From Marinomonas algicola (GTDB lineage Bacteria; Pseudomonadota; Gammaproteobacteria; Pseudomonadales; Marinomonadaceae): 64,000 nt of DNA. The position numbers were made by a program, and so were the translations under genes. The stretch is taken from NCBI RefSeq assembly GCF_014805825.1, contig NZ_CP061941.1:930001-994000 (forward strand). The letters run 5' to 3'. Within the stretch, counting starts at the first letter, position 1. The number at the start of each line of letters is the position of its first letter. The notes beneath the pieces are model-generated. The model had not been told where the DNA came from. It did not search any database and saw only the letters and a program-made list of their open reading frames with translations. Positions 51,857 through 60,701 of this stretch are shown here, piece by piece.

Positions 51857-52765
51857 TTAATGTGTTGCCATAACTTTTAATGCTATGGCCGCCGCCGCTG
51901 TGCGGTTCTCCACCCCAAGTTTAGGGTATATTTGCTCTAGGTGTTTATTTACTGTGCGCGGGCTCATTTCTAAAATGAGCGCAATGTCTCGGTTGCTTTT
52001 GCCATTGGCAATCCAGTTCAGCACTTCGGACTCTCTTTCCGTTAGGGATAATTGCTCTTTTAGTAAACTGGCACCTGTTGGTTTGCGCCCATCTTCTAAT
52101 CTTAATAATGGGTCGCCATTTGTCTGATGGCTAATTAAGGTGACTTTTAATGGGTATTCAATATTGAGTAAACTGAGTTGGTGGCCTGCCTCAGGTCTGT
52201 GTTTTAACCACTGTTCGACTTGCTGTTGAAATGCTGAGTGTTGCCAGTTTTTTGAGGCCTTTGCTTTCGCAAATAAAGCGTATGTTTGCGGTGTTGCCCA
52301 TTGTATCGCACCATTTTCTGAAACGGTGATAAGGTGTTGTCCCGTACTGTCTAAAGCGGACTGCGCACTGTTAGTGAGTCTTGCATTGGTTAGATGCACT
52401 TTCATTCTGGCCAGTAATTCATTGGGAGTGATTGGCTTGGTAAGATAATCAACGCCCCCTGATTCTAGGCCTTTTACAATGCTGTCGGTATCGGTTAAGC
52501 CCGTCATAAAGATGACAGGAATTGATGCCAATTCAGAATCGTTTTTCAGAGCCTGACAGGTTTCAAAACCATCCATATTAGGCATGATGGCGTCTAATAG
52601 GATGATGTCAGGGCGAATTCTTTTGGCGATAGTCAGTGCTTGTTTGCCTTCTAGTGCGACTAAAACATCCATATGGGCCTCTTCAAGAGTGTCATTGATT
52701 AGGCTGAGGGCATCGGCTGAATCATCCACAACCAGAACAATATCGCGTCGAGTAATTGGGGTCAT
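51857..52765 (-). CDS. Response regulator with LuxR-type output domain
   Basis: 302 residues. The receiver domain (about 8-125) has VLVVDDSAD-like acidic residues, the phosphorylated Asp in IILLDAIMPNMDG and Lys in LTKPITP. A middle region of about 100 residues follows, and a LuxR helix-turn-helix ends the protein (LTERESEVLNWIANGKSNRD then SPRTVNKHLEQIYPKLGVEN). Its start codon overlaps the stop codon of the hybrid kinase (ATGA, 52762-52765), so the two are translationally coupled and act as a pair. Such regulators in related bacteria control alcohol or short-chain acid oxidation. Confidence 0.94.
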   Translation of the reverse strand: MTPITRRDIVLVVDDSADALSLINDTLEEAHMDVLVALEGKQALTIAKRIRPDIILLDAIMPNMDGFETCQALKNDSELASIPVIFMTGLTDTDSIVKGLESGGVDYLTKPITPNELLARMKVHLTNARLTNSAQSALDSTGQHLITVSENGAIQWATPQTYALFAKAKASKNWQHSAFQQQVEQWLKHRPEAGHQLSLLNIEYPLKVTLISHQTNGDPLLRLEDGRKPTGASLLKEQLSLTERESEVLNWIANGKSNRDIALILEMSPRTVNKHLEQIYPKLGVENRTAAAAIALKVMATH

Positions 52766-55700
52766 TCTGTTTTCGGCTCCGCTGACTTTTTAGGGTGGTT
52801 ATGTTGCTCACTGTGCTGTTCAATAAAGGCCACTAATGCTTCAAATTCAAACCTTTCATCAAAATGATGGATTTGTTTTAAGGTGGTCGAATTCAACATT
52901 GAGCGAGACTCTATTGCGCTTAAGGCCGTTTTTACGCCTCGGCGATAGCCCATTTCTGCATAGGCTTTTAATTCGAGAATAATCGCTTCCTCTGGTAGAT
53001 AAAATGATTCGTCTGAAGTTTGTTTTGTATTTGCTTTCAATAGCGTTGTGTTTTTTTCTAAAGAGCTGGATTGGTCATCGGCTTGACGGTCGTTACTGTG
53101 ATTCTGGTCTTCTTGATAGACCCATTCAATGGCAAGAAATTCCGCGACTTTATTGAGTAGTTTGCTATTACTGATGGGTTTCACCAAGTAGTCGTCGTAA
53201 CTTGATGATTTCTGTTTCAGTGGGTGGTTTTCTTGAGCATCTGCGGACAGCATTATAATGGGTTTGCGAATGTTTTGATGACGTAAAGTATCGGCAAGCA
53301 CTAAACCAGACATTCCCGGCATGGAAATGTCTAACAAAAATAAGTCCGGTAGCGTGTTCTCTATAATAGTGAGGCACGCTTCTGCGCTGTGGGCCTCTAG
53401 TACGATAAAGCCAAGAGGCACGAATACCTCTGCGAGTAAGCCCCTAAGAATGGGGTCGTCGTCGACAATGCATAGGGTTCGTTGATAGCCTTTATAGGCC
53501 ACAATGCGCTTTTGTTTGTTAGCAGGGATGCTCTCCCTTGCTACCCATGGGAGCATAAGAGTGACTCTGAATTGACTGCCTGAGTCTGGTTGGCTGTCTA
53601 CATTTAGGTCACCACCCATGATTTCGGTGAGTAATTTCACTATGGTTAAACCAAGACCAGTTCCTGGCAGGTTAGCTGTATTGGCGTCTCTAACACGTTC
53701 AAACGGATCAAATATTCGGTCTAAAAGGTGTTGGTGAATGCCTGGGCCAGTATCTTTTATACTGAACTCAGCGACTTGATTTCGATAACTCACGTTGAAA
53801 TGCACCTGACCTACTTTGGTGTATTTAACGGCGTTCGACAATAGGTTAATGAGGATCTGACGCAAACGTTTTTCATCGGTAATGACAAACTGTGGTAAGG
53901 GCGATACGACGTTGTAGTGAAATTGAATGCCTTTGCTGGTGGCTTGAATGGAAAACATATTGGCCAATTGCTCAATCAGTTCCGGTAGATTGACTTGATT
54001 TCGGTACAACTCAAGACGACCCGCTTCAATTTTAGAAATGTCTAATAAACCTTCAATCAAATCCGTTAAATACTCACCGCTTCGCTGGATAGTCGCTAAT
54101 CCATGTTGATGTTGCTTTGGGGTTTCGGTTTTTTGGGCCAATAATTGGGCGTAACCAATAATGGACTGAAGGGGAGTGCGTAACTCATGGCTTATACCGG
54201 TAAGATAGCGGCTCTTTGCGGCATTGGCGCTTTCGGCGGTTTCTTTGGCTCTTTGTAGTTCTTTGTCCGTTTGCTCATGGGCTTCAATTTCTTTCATCAA
54301 CTTCCGAGTTTGTCGGTTGGATTCTTTTTGAGCCACCACTCGACTTTCATGGGCTAATAAAAACAGCCAAGATAATACGCCAGAGACAATTAATAATGTG
54401 AAGAACAAGGCCCACATGGTTTCTTGCAAGAGTATCTCTTCGGCCGCTGAAGCGGGTTGCATATGGTGATATATCAAAGACATTAAGGCGGCATTTATTA
54501 GGTTCACCGTGGTGAGTAAACTTAAAAACCTCCCCAAACGTGAATTGATTAATTTGACCGCTTTGTAGGGAAGAAAAAGATGCATAAAGTGAATGGCCTG
54601 CTGAGACACTCGAGCTTGGGGTTTGCAGTGGTCAAGACAGCGAACGTCTAAAGAGCAACAAAGTGAGCAGATCGGTTGCATATAAGCGGAACAAAAGCTC
54701 ATGTCTTCTTGCTCGAATTGGTTTTCACAGACGCCACAGGTAACGATTTTAAAAGGGCGATTTTTGCTTTCAAGTTCGATATAAGGCAGCAGTTCTGGCG
54801 ACTGACGAGCTAGGTAGTATTTGCCTTTGGTTAGCCAAGCAATCAGTGGCACAAAAATAAAACAGCTGAATAAGCTCACAAAATGGCACAGGCTTTTGGC
54901 GATTTCACCAAAAACGCCCAGGTAACATATTAATCCTAAGCTGGTGGCGATTAACATCGAGCCCGTTCCAACTGGGTTGATGTCGTATAAGTGAGCACGT
55001 TTAAATTCAACATAGGATGGGCTTAGTTTGAGTGGCTTGTTGATCAGTAAGTCCGCGGACAGTGAGGCGAGCCAGCTGATGGCACCAATGGCAAACACAC
55101 CAAGTACGGCCTCCAACGCTTGATAAATGCCTAACTCCATTAATAGCAGTGCAATGGTGACGTTAAAGACTAACCACACAACACGTCCGGGGTGACTGTG
55201 AGTTAAGCGCGAGAAAAAGTTTGACCAAGCAATTGAGCCAGCGTAGGCATTGGTGACGTTTATTTTCATTTGAGAAATAAACACCATGGTCGCGGCCATA
55301 ATCAAAGACAGCTGAGGGGAATTGGTTAAAAACTGAAACACCCTTTGGTACATATGCGTTGGATCGGATGCTTGGGCAATGGTCATGCCTTGTTGGATGG
55401 CCAAATACGCGAGGAAAGACCCAAGTAACATTTTGATCGCACCCACAATAACCCATCCTGGGCCTGCAAGAATCAGCCAAAACCACCATTCTTTTTTGTT
55501 CTTTTGGTTTTTGGCTGGCATAAATCGCAAATAATCGACCTGCTCGCCAATTTGAGCCACTAAGGCGAAGAGCACAGAGGCCGCCGCGCCAAAGAGTAAG
55601 ACATCAAAATGCTGGCTACCCTCGACACCGTTAATCGAATATTGGCTCCAATCATGGATGTTGTCGTACTCATAATAGAGAACAACAAATAATGCGGAAC

Positions 55701-56259
55701 ATTGTAGAACGAGCCATAAGCTTTGAGTACCAATTTGAAACCGGCTAATGGCTTTTATGCCGTGTGTCACGATTGGAATCACAAACAGGGCACACATTAA
55801 ATAGCCGATGGCTAATGGAATCCCAAATAAAACATGCAATGCTGAAGCGAGTATAGCGGCTTCAATTGCAAAGAAAATAAAGGTGAAAGTGGCGTAAATA
55901 AGGGAGGTGATGGTCGATCCTAGGTAACCAAATCCAGCGCCTCTGGTCAGTAGATCTATGTCTAGACCGTGTTTAGCGGAATAATAGGCAATAGGGAAAC
56001 CAGTTATAAAAAAGACCAATAAAACGGTTAAGATGGCTGTGATCGCGTTAATAAAGCCGTAATTCAAGGTGACGGTCGCGGCTAAGCTTTCCAGCGCTAA
56101 AAATGCCGTCGCTCCAAGCGCTGTTTTAGCCACTCGATCGATACTCATTTTCCGGCCGGTTTGAGCGGTATAACGCAATGAGTAGTCTTCAAGTGTCTGA
56201 TCGGCCACCCATCGATTGTAATAGCGTCTGACCTTGAATATTTTTTGCGAAGCTGCCAT
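52762..56259 (-). CDS. Transporter-fused hybrid sensor histidine kinase
   Basis: 1165 residues. Residues 1 to about 500 form a 12-helix permease-like domain resembling NCS1/cytosine-permease proteins (LALESLAATVTLNYG, AYYSAKHGLDIDLLTRGAGF). Next is a cysteine-rich cluster (CGVCENQFEQEDMSFCSAYM and further Cys to about 550), two more helices (about 575-640), a dimerisation/H-box (SRYLTGISHELRTPLQSIIG), an ATPase domain (DTGPGIH, GTGLGLTIV) and a receiver domain with LFLLDISMPGMSG. The permease half probably senses, or carries, its substrate, as in CbrA-type kinases, though those use a sodium:solute symporter fold. The response regulator gene overlaps its end by 4 bases. Confidence 0.92.
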   Translation of the reverse strand: MAASQKIFKVRRYYNRWVADQTLEDYSLRYTAQTGRKMSIDRVAKTALGATAFLALESLAATVTLNYGFINAITAILTVLLVFFITGFPIAYYSAKHGLDIDLLTRGAGFGYLGSTITSLIYATFTFIFFAIEAAILASALHVLFGIPLAIGYLMCALFVIPIVTHGIKAISRFQIGTQSLWLVLQCSALFVVLYYEYDNIHDWSQYSINGVEGSQHFDVLLFGAAASVLFALVAQIGEQVDYLRFMPAKNQKNKKEWWFWLILAGPGWVIVGAIKMLLGSFLAYLAIQQGMTIAQASDPTHMYQRVFQFLTNSPQLSLIMAATMVFISQMKINVTNAYAGSIAWSNFFSRLTHSHPGRVVWLVFNVTIALLLMELGIYQALEAVLGVFAIGAISWLASLSADLLINKPLKLSPSYVEFKRAHLYDINPVGTGSMLIATSLGLICYLGVFGEIAKSLCHFVSLFSCFIFVPLIAWLTKGKYYLARQSPELLPYIELESKNRPFKIVTCGVCENQFEQEDMSFCSAYMQPICSLCCSLDVRCLDHCKPQARVSQQAIHFMHLFLPYKAVKLINSRLGRFLSLLTTVNLINAALMSLIYHHMQPASAAEEILLQETMWALFFTLLIVSGVLSWLFLLAHESRVVAQKESNRQTRKLMKEIEAHEQTDKELQRAKETAESANAAKSRYLTGISHELRTPLQSIIGYAQLLAQKTETPKQHQHGLATIQRSGEYLTDLIEGLLDISKIEAGRLELYRNQVNLPELIEQLANMFSIQATSKGIQFHYNVVSPLPQFVITDEKRLRQILINLLSNAVKYTKVGQVHFNVSYRNQVAEFSIKDTGPGIHQHLLDRIFDPFERVRDANTANLPGTGLGLTIVKLLTEIMGGDLNVDSQPDSGSQFRVTLMLPWVARESIPANKQKRIVAYKGYQRTLCIVDDDPILRGLLAEVFVPLGFIVLEAHSAEACLTIIENTLPDLFLLDISMPGMSGLVLADTLRHQNIRKPIIMLSADAQENHPLKQKSSSYDDYLVKPISNSKLLNKVAEFLAIEWVYQEDQNHSNDRQADDQSSSLEKNTTLLKANTKQTSDESFYLPEEAIILELKAYAEMGYRRGVKTALSAIESRSMLNSTTLKQIHHFDERFEFEALVAFIEQHSEQHNHPKKSAEPKTE

Positions 56260-56569
56260 GACGTTCCGTTTTAATTAGTCAATTAGTAAGGAAGAAAAAG
56301 AAATAAGTTGGGGCGTTCTTTTCTTTGGTGCACCATTAGAGAGCTAAAAAAATCACCTTAAGAGAATGTATAGAGGATTTTTGAACCTTTTCGGTGCCGT
56401 TAAATTTACTGCATGCACTGTGCCATGTGAGCGTTGTTTCACCCTACTGGGCGGCCGGTGGCAGAGACTATGTTCGCTGTTGGAGAGTCAAAAAATGAAG
56501 GCGTTATTCAGTGAGTATTGGCCGACTCGTTTAGATTTTTAAAGGCGGCCAATCTTATTGGTTAGGTGT
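56260..56569. other. Intergenic region between two minus-strand operons
   Basis: No gene is supported in these 310 bases. ATTGGCCG (56517-56524) and CGGCCAAT (56546-56553) are perfect 8-base inverted repeats just after the nucleoside-recognition gene; without a T tract this is at most a weak terminator. The promoter of the hybrid kinase must lie between the repeat and 56260. Confidence 0.45.
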
Positions 56570-57547
56570 TTATTTCGTTACACCTTGATTGTTGACTGAA
56601 ACAACAAAGTGGTGGTGGCTGTGCTCGGGTAAGCGCTTAAAGCATTGAGAAATGAATATCATTAAGACAAAAGAAAACACGACTCGAAAGAGTAGGATGC
56701 TGGTTAAATCCGCACCAATTAAAAACATTAAAATGGTGTCTTCTATTAGACTGTGGCATAAACACAATAGTGAAAGGCTTAGGAAGATGTCTTTCTTTTT
56801 AAGTACGCCTTTTTTAGCTTCATTAATCAAAAGACCGCCTCCGAATGCTAAGCCCAACGTCATGCCGATTAGTGTAAAGCTGGTGGCGTCTTTATGAATG
56901 CCTGTCATTTTTAGAAATGGACTTAACAACATTTTGAGTAAGGCTTCTACGCCAATCAGTTTGAGTATTTTAAGGCCAAAAACCAATCCTGCTATCATAA
57001 CAAAGATGTAAAATAAGGACTCTAATTGTTGTATTAGCCAACCATACAAGCTGTCATCGGTCTCTGATGGCGTCCATATTAACTGATTAGAATCTTGTAG
57101 CATGCCTGTTTTTGAATAGAGGAGGTGCAATATCCAACCGATTAAAAAGCCGGAACCCACTCTTAGCACGACGGCATAAATGACTTTTATGCCGGCTTTT
57201 CGAGCGATCGCGCATTCGGTAGGCATATTGTGAGCCATTAACATCATAGAAGCCAATACAGTGGTTTGAGCGACGGTAATGGGTTCGTTTTCAAAAAACT
57301 GGAAGAAGAGCACCATGCCCGTGTAATTGGATGTCAACATGGTGGCGGCCCAGATAATAGAAGCTTCTTTAGGTAAACCAACAAAGGACATTAACGGCTC
57401 TAAAGCCCAGGCAACATAGGGAACAATGCCCAGCTCAACGAGTATTTTTACAATGATAATGGCTGGAATCATGATTTTAAACAGCGTGAAAGTGATGGTA
57501 AATACTTCGCGTGTTAGTTGAGTGGCTTCATGTTTTAAGGTGTGCAT
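56570..57547 (-). CDS. Nucleoside recognition domain membrane protein
   Basis: 325 residues with about eight membrane helices, containing two Gate/nucleoside-recognition type segments (WALEPLMSFVGLPKEASIIW and LLKMLLSPFLKMTGIHKDAT). The family (also found as spore maturation proteins and in FeoB gates) has no proven transport substrate. It starts 9 bases after modC, so it is part of the molybdate transport transcript, an unusual partner. A role in anion or metal passage is only a guess. Confidence 0.82.
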   Translation of the reverse strand: MHTLKHEATQLTREVFTITFTLFKIMIPAIIIVKILVELGIVPYVAWALEPLMSFVGLPKEASIIWAATMLTSNYTGMVLFFQFFENEPITVAQTTVLASMMLMAHNMPTECAIARKAGIKVIYAVVLRVGSGFLIGWILHLLYSKTGMLQDSNQLIWTPSETDDSLYGWLIQQLESLFYIFVMIAGLVFGLKILKLIGVEALLKMLLSPFLKMTGIHKDATSFTLIGMTLGLAFGGGLLINEAKKGVLKKKDIFLSLSLLCLCHSLIEDTILMFLIGADLTSILLFRVVFSFVLMIFISQCFKRLPEHSHHHFVVSVNNQGVTK

Positions 57548-57556
57548 CCATTTTCC

Positions 57557-58681
57557 CTAGCTTTTAAGTGCTACCGATTTTATTTGAGCCCAAACTTGCA
57601 GGCCTACAGTGAGTTGTAAATTATCGAAAGAACGTTGTGTGATTTTGGCCAACAGAATAACATCGTCTATTTTAAGCTCAATTAGCCATCTATGATTGGT
57701 GTCTTTTTTAATAGCGTGGATAGTGGAACATATAATATTGGTGATACTGCTGTCTAATGGCTTTGATAAGGCAATACTGATGTCTTTGGCTAATATTTGA
57801 ATGCGTATTGTGTCACCGATCGCTGACTGTGTGTTATTGATCCACAAATGTGGATGCTTTTTCTCTTTCGAAAAAGACACTTTTTGTAATCCATCTGAGG
57901 CGTCTTTTTCTTCAACATAGGTGTCTAAAACATAGGTGTCTAAAATCGCTCCGACATCTTGTTGTAAACTGGCTGGTAGGTTGGCTTCAGCCAATACTTG
58001 GTTTATGGGCCCGTGAGTATGAATGTGTCCTTTTTCAATAATAACGAGGTAATCCGCTAAGCGTGCGAGCTCCGAAGCAGAGTGACTAACGTAAATGATC
58101 GGGATAGCCAGTTCTATTTTGAGTTTTTCCAAATAGCTTAAAATCTCTAATTTACGGGTATAATCAAGAGCAGACAAAGGTTCATCCATCAAGAGTAGGC
58201 TTGGGTTGATCATTAACGCTCTGGCAATGGCGACTCGTTGACGCTCCCCTCCGGACAGCTGATTTGGCCACTTATGTAGCAAAGGGTCGATATCCAGTAA
58301 ACGAAAAATGTCAGTTTGTTTTAGTGATTGGCGTTTGTCTTTTAACGGCCAAGCGCGCTTTTTAGCAAAATCTAGATTTCCCTGAATGGATAAATGGGGG
58401 AAGAGGCTGGCTTCTTGAAAGACATATCCTATAGGGCGCTGATGAACTGGAAGGCCTATTTCTTTATCTTGCCAATAGACATTATTAAACAGAAGGGTAC
58501 CATTGGGTATTTTCTGCAAGCCACTGATCACCCTTAGTAAGGTTGTTTTGCCCGAACCTGACTCACCAAATACACCAATAACCCCTTGATTGGGTAGAGT
58601 TAAGTCGACAGAAAAGTGATGTTCCTTGAGAGATAATTCGTATTGAACAATAAAGGATGGTTTATCAAAGGCTTGGGTCAC
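57557..58681 (-). CDS. modC: Molybdate ABC transporter ATP-binding protein
   Basis: 374 residues. Walker A is GESGSGKTTLL, the signature LSGGERQRVAIARAL and Walker B SLLLMDEPLSALD. A C-terminal TOBE domain (from about residue 300, IRIQILAKDISIAL) is characteristic of ModC and binds the oxyanion. Translation starts at GTG directly after the modB stop (TAAGTG). It energises molybdate uptake with ModB and ModA. Confidence 0.95.
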   Translation of the reverse strand: MTQAFDKPSFIVQYELSLKEHHFSVDLTLPNQGVIGVFGESGSGKTTLLRVISGLQKIPNGTLLFNNVYWQDKEIGLPVHQRPIGYVFQEASLFPHLSIQGNLDFAKKRAWPLKDKRQSLKQTDIFRLLDIDPLLHKWPNQLSGGERQRVAIARALMINPSLLLMDEPLSALDYTRKLEILSYLEKLKIELAIPIIYVSHSASELARLADYLVIIEKGHIHTHGPINQVLAEANLPASLQQDVGAILDTYVLDTYVEEKDASDGLQKVSFSKEKKHPHLWINNTQSAIGDTIRIQILAKDISIALSKPLDSSITNIICSTIHAIKKDTNHRWLIELKIDDVILLAKITQRSFDNLQLTVGLQVWAQIKSVALKS

Positions 58682-59371
58682 TTAGTTAGCCCCATATTTT
58701 AGTGAATGGTTATTAGGACGGCTGTATAAAATAAGCAATACGACAAAGGAAAACAGCAACATAATGCCAGATAAGTAATGCGCTTGAGAATAATTTAGCG
58801 TTTCTACATGATCGTATATCTGTAAGGAAATCACTCTGGTCTCTTCTGGAATGTTACCACCTATCATTAATACAATACCAAATTCACCAATTGTATGGGC
58901 AAAGCCAAGAACGGCTGCGGTTAAGATACCGGGTTTGGCTAAAGGAAGCGCAATATAGAAAAAGCGTTCCCATGGTGACGCTCTCAGTGTTGCGGCGACT
59001 TCAAGGGGCCTGATGCCAATCGATTCAAAGGCGTTTTGGATGGGTTGTACCACAAAAGGTAAAGAGTAAATCAGCGACGCAACGACCAACCCTTCAAAAG
59101 TAAAAGGCAATAAGTCCAATCCAAGTTGTTGCATCAGCTTGCCAACTGGGCCGTTTGGGCCTAACAATAACAGCAAGTAAAAACCTATCACGGTGGGAGG
59201 GAGTATCAAAGGCAAGGCAACTAATGCACTAATAGGGCCTTTTAAAAATGAGTGAGTTCTAGCCAACCACCAGGCAAGAGGGATTCCTACTAAAAGCAAT
59301 AGCAAGGTTACGATGCAGGCCAGCCGCAAAGTTAATGCGATGGTTGCCCAGTCAGTTGGCGTTAACGTCAT
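58682..59371 (-). CDS. modB: Molybdate ABC transporter permease
   Basis: 229 residues with five to six helices and the EAA loop (RPLEVAATLRASPWERFFYI followed by LPLAKPGILTA). FAHTIGEFGIVLMIGGNIP is highly typical of ModB. Its start overlaps the end of modA by 20 bases and it abuts modC, so the three are tightly coupled. Confidence 0.95.
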   Translation of the reverse strand: MTLTPTDWATIALTLRLACIVTLLLLLVGIPLAWWLARTHSFLKGPISALVALPLILPPTVIGFYLLLLLGPNGPVGKLMQQLGLDLLPFTFEGLVVASLIYSLPFVVQPIQNAFESIGIRPLEVAATLRASPWERFFYIALPLAKPGILTAAVLGFAHTIGEFGIVLMIGGNIPEETRVISLQIYDHVETLNYSQAHYLSGIMLLFSFVVLLILYSRPNNHSLKYGAN

Positions 59372-60182
59372 TTAAAATGCCATCAAAAGAGTTAAACAGG
59401 GTTAAATTTTGTTCGGTATTATAACCATAACCTTGTATCAGTGTTTGTATCTTTGGTGAGGCTAAATACTGCAGAAAATCATTAATGGCTTGGTTATGTT
59501 CTCCTTTATTGAGGACAACAAGGTCTTGCTTTATCGGGGTATATAGGGACTCTGGAACGTGCCAATACGAACCTTCTAGGGTATGTTGATTAAACTGGAT
59601 TTGTGACAGTGCGATAAACCCAATATCGGCGTTGCCGCTGCGGACAAATTGGTAAGCCTGTCCTATGTTCTCACCTTGGACCCAGCGAGAATATGTGTCT
59701 TGAGTTAAGTTAAGGTGATCCAGAACCTCCGTCGCCGCCAGACCGTATGGCGCAAGTTTTGGGTTGGCTAAGGCTAATTTGTTGAAGCGTGCCGAAAATA
59801 AAATATCCCCTTGGTTGTCTATGAGCTCTTCTTTAAGAGACCAAAGCACCAGTTTGCCTTCAGCATAGGTCACTTGACTGCCTTCTAGGGCGTTTCCTTC
59901 TTCTATTAAGCGTTTTGGAATGGCTTGATCGGCTGACATGAATAGATCAAAAGGGGCCCCGTTTTTGATTTGAGCATAGAGCTTTCCTGAAGCGGCAAAA
60001 GACACTCTGAGGTTGTGTTTTGTGTCCTGATGGAAGGCATCAACAATTGACTTCATTGTTGGAGTAAAGTTTGTTGCCACAGCAATCAGAGCACTTTCTG
60101 CGTAAGTTTGATAGGACGCAAACATTAGGAAAAAAGCAACGCTTATTCCTTTTAACCAATGTCTATTGCTATGCTTCATCAT
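59352..60182 (-). CDS. modA: Molybdate-binding periplasmic protein
   Basis: 276 residues with a signal peptide (basic start, hydrophobic core, cut near SYQTYA). The ligand-binding start AVATNFTPTMKSIVDAFHQD and the serine loop FAASGKLYAQIKNGAPFDLF, with MSAD following, are those of ModA. The final 20 bases are shared with modB. The start overlaps the Rieske gene by 14 bases, so a Rieske protein is built into the operon. No ModE box was recognised upstream. Confidence 0.95.
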   Translation of the reverse strand: MMKHSNRHWLKGISVAFFLMFASYQTYAESALIAVATNFTPTMKSIVDAFHQDTKHNLRVSFAASGKLYAQIKNGAPFDLFMSADQAIPKRLIEEGNALEGSQVTYAEGKLVLWSLKEELIDNQGDILFSARFNKLALANPKLAPYGLAATEVLDHLNLTQDTYSRWVQGENIGQAYQFVRSGNADIGFIALSQIQFNQHTLEGSYWHVPESLYTPIKQDLVVLNKGEHNQAINDFLQYLASPKIQTLIQGYGYNTEQNLTLFNSFDGILNDVNAN

Positions 60183-60528
60183 AGAGAGCCTCTAGGTCAC
60201 AAAAAATATCATTGTTCTCAACAAAAATAGAAACGCTCTCTAAGGATTGATATTGGCATGGCCCCACTATGCATTCGCCTGTTGTTGGTAAAAAAAGGGC
60301 GCCATGTTCAGAACAATGCAAGAAAGCGCCTGATTCATCAAAAAAGTCATCCTTACTCCATTCCAGCTTTAGATCTCGGTGAGGACACTGATTTATATAA
60401 GCGTAAACCTTGTCCTGTTGTCTTAGGATAATGAGGTTAATATGACCTTTGTCTTTCAGGTTCACTTCTATACCTCTTGCCTGAGTATCGCTTAATTCTG
60501 TAATCGAACCTAGATAGTGTTTGTTCAT
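60169..60528 (-). CDS. Rieske [2Fe-2S] domain protein
   Basis: 119 residues, a single small Rieske domain without membrane anchor. The cluster ligands are CPHRDL (Cys and His) and LHCSEHGALF (Cys and His), with the intervening length of a soluble NirD/ferredoxin-type Rieske protein. It is the first gene of the operon with modABC, overlapping modA by 14 bases. It may serve as an electron carrier to a molybdenum enzyme encoded elsewhere; that link is inferred from operon position only. Confidence 0.9.
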   Translation of the reverse strand: MNKHYLGSITELSDTQARGIEVNLKDKGHINLIILRQQDKVYAYINQCPHRDLKLEWSKDDFFDESGAFLHCSEHGALFLPTTGECIVGPCQYQSLESVSIFVENNDIFCDLEALYDEA

Positions 60529-60701
60529 TATTAAATGATTATATGGTCTTAATGGATAAGCCGTTAATCTAACATAAAGGCGCTTGATCTCTGAAACGCT
60601 ATTCAGAATACAGGTGAATTTTGCTTCTCTATTTTGTAAATAAACGGTTTACTTATTAAGAGAGATTGCCAAGTATTGTTGTCATCACTATACTCGCAGC
60701 C

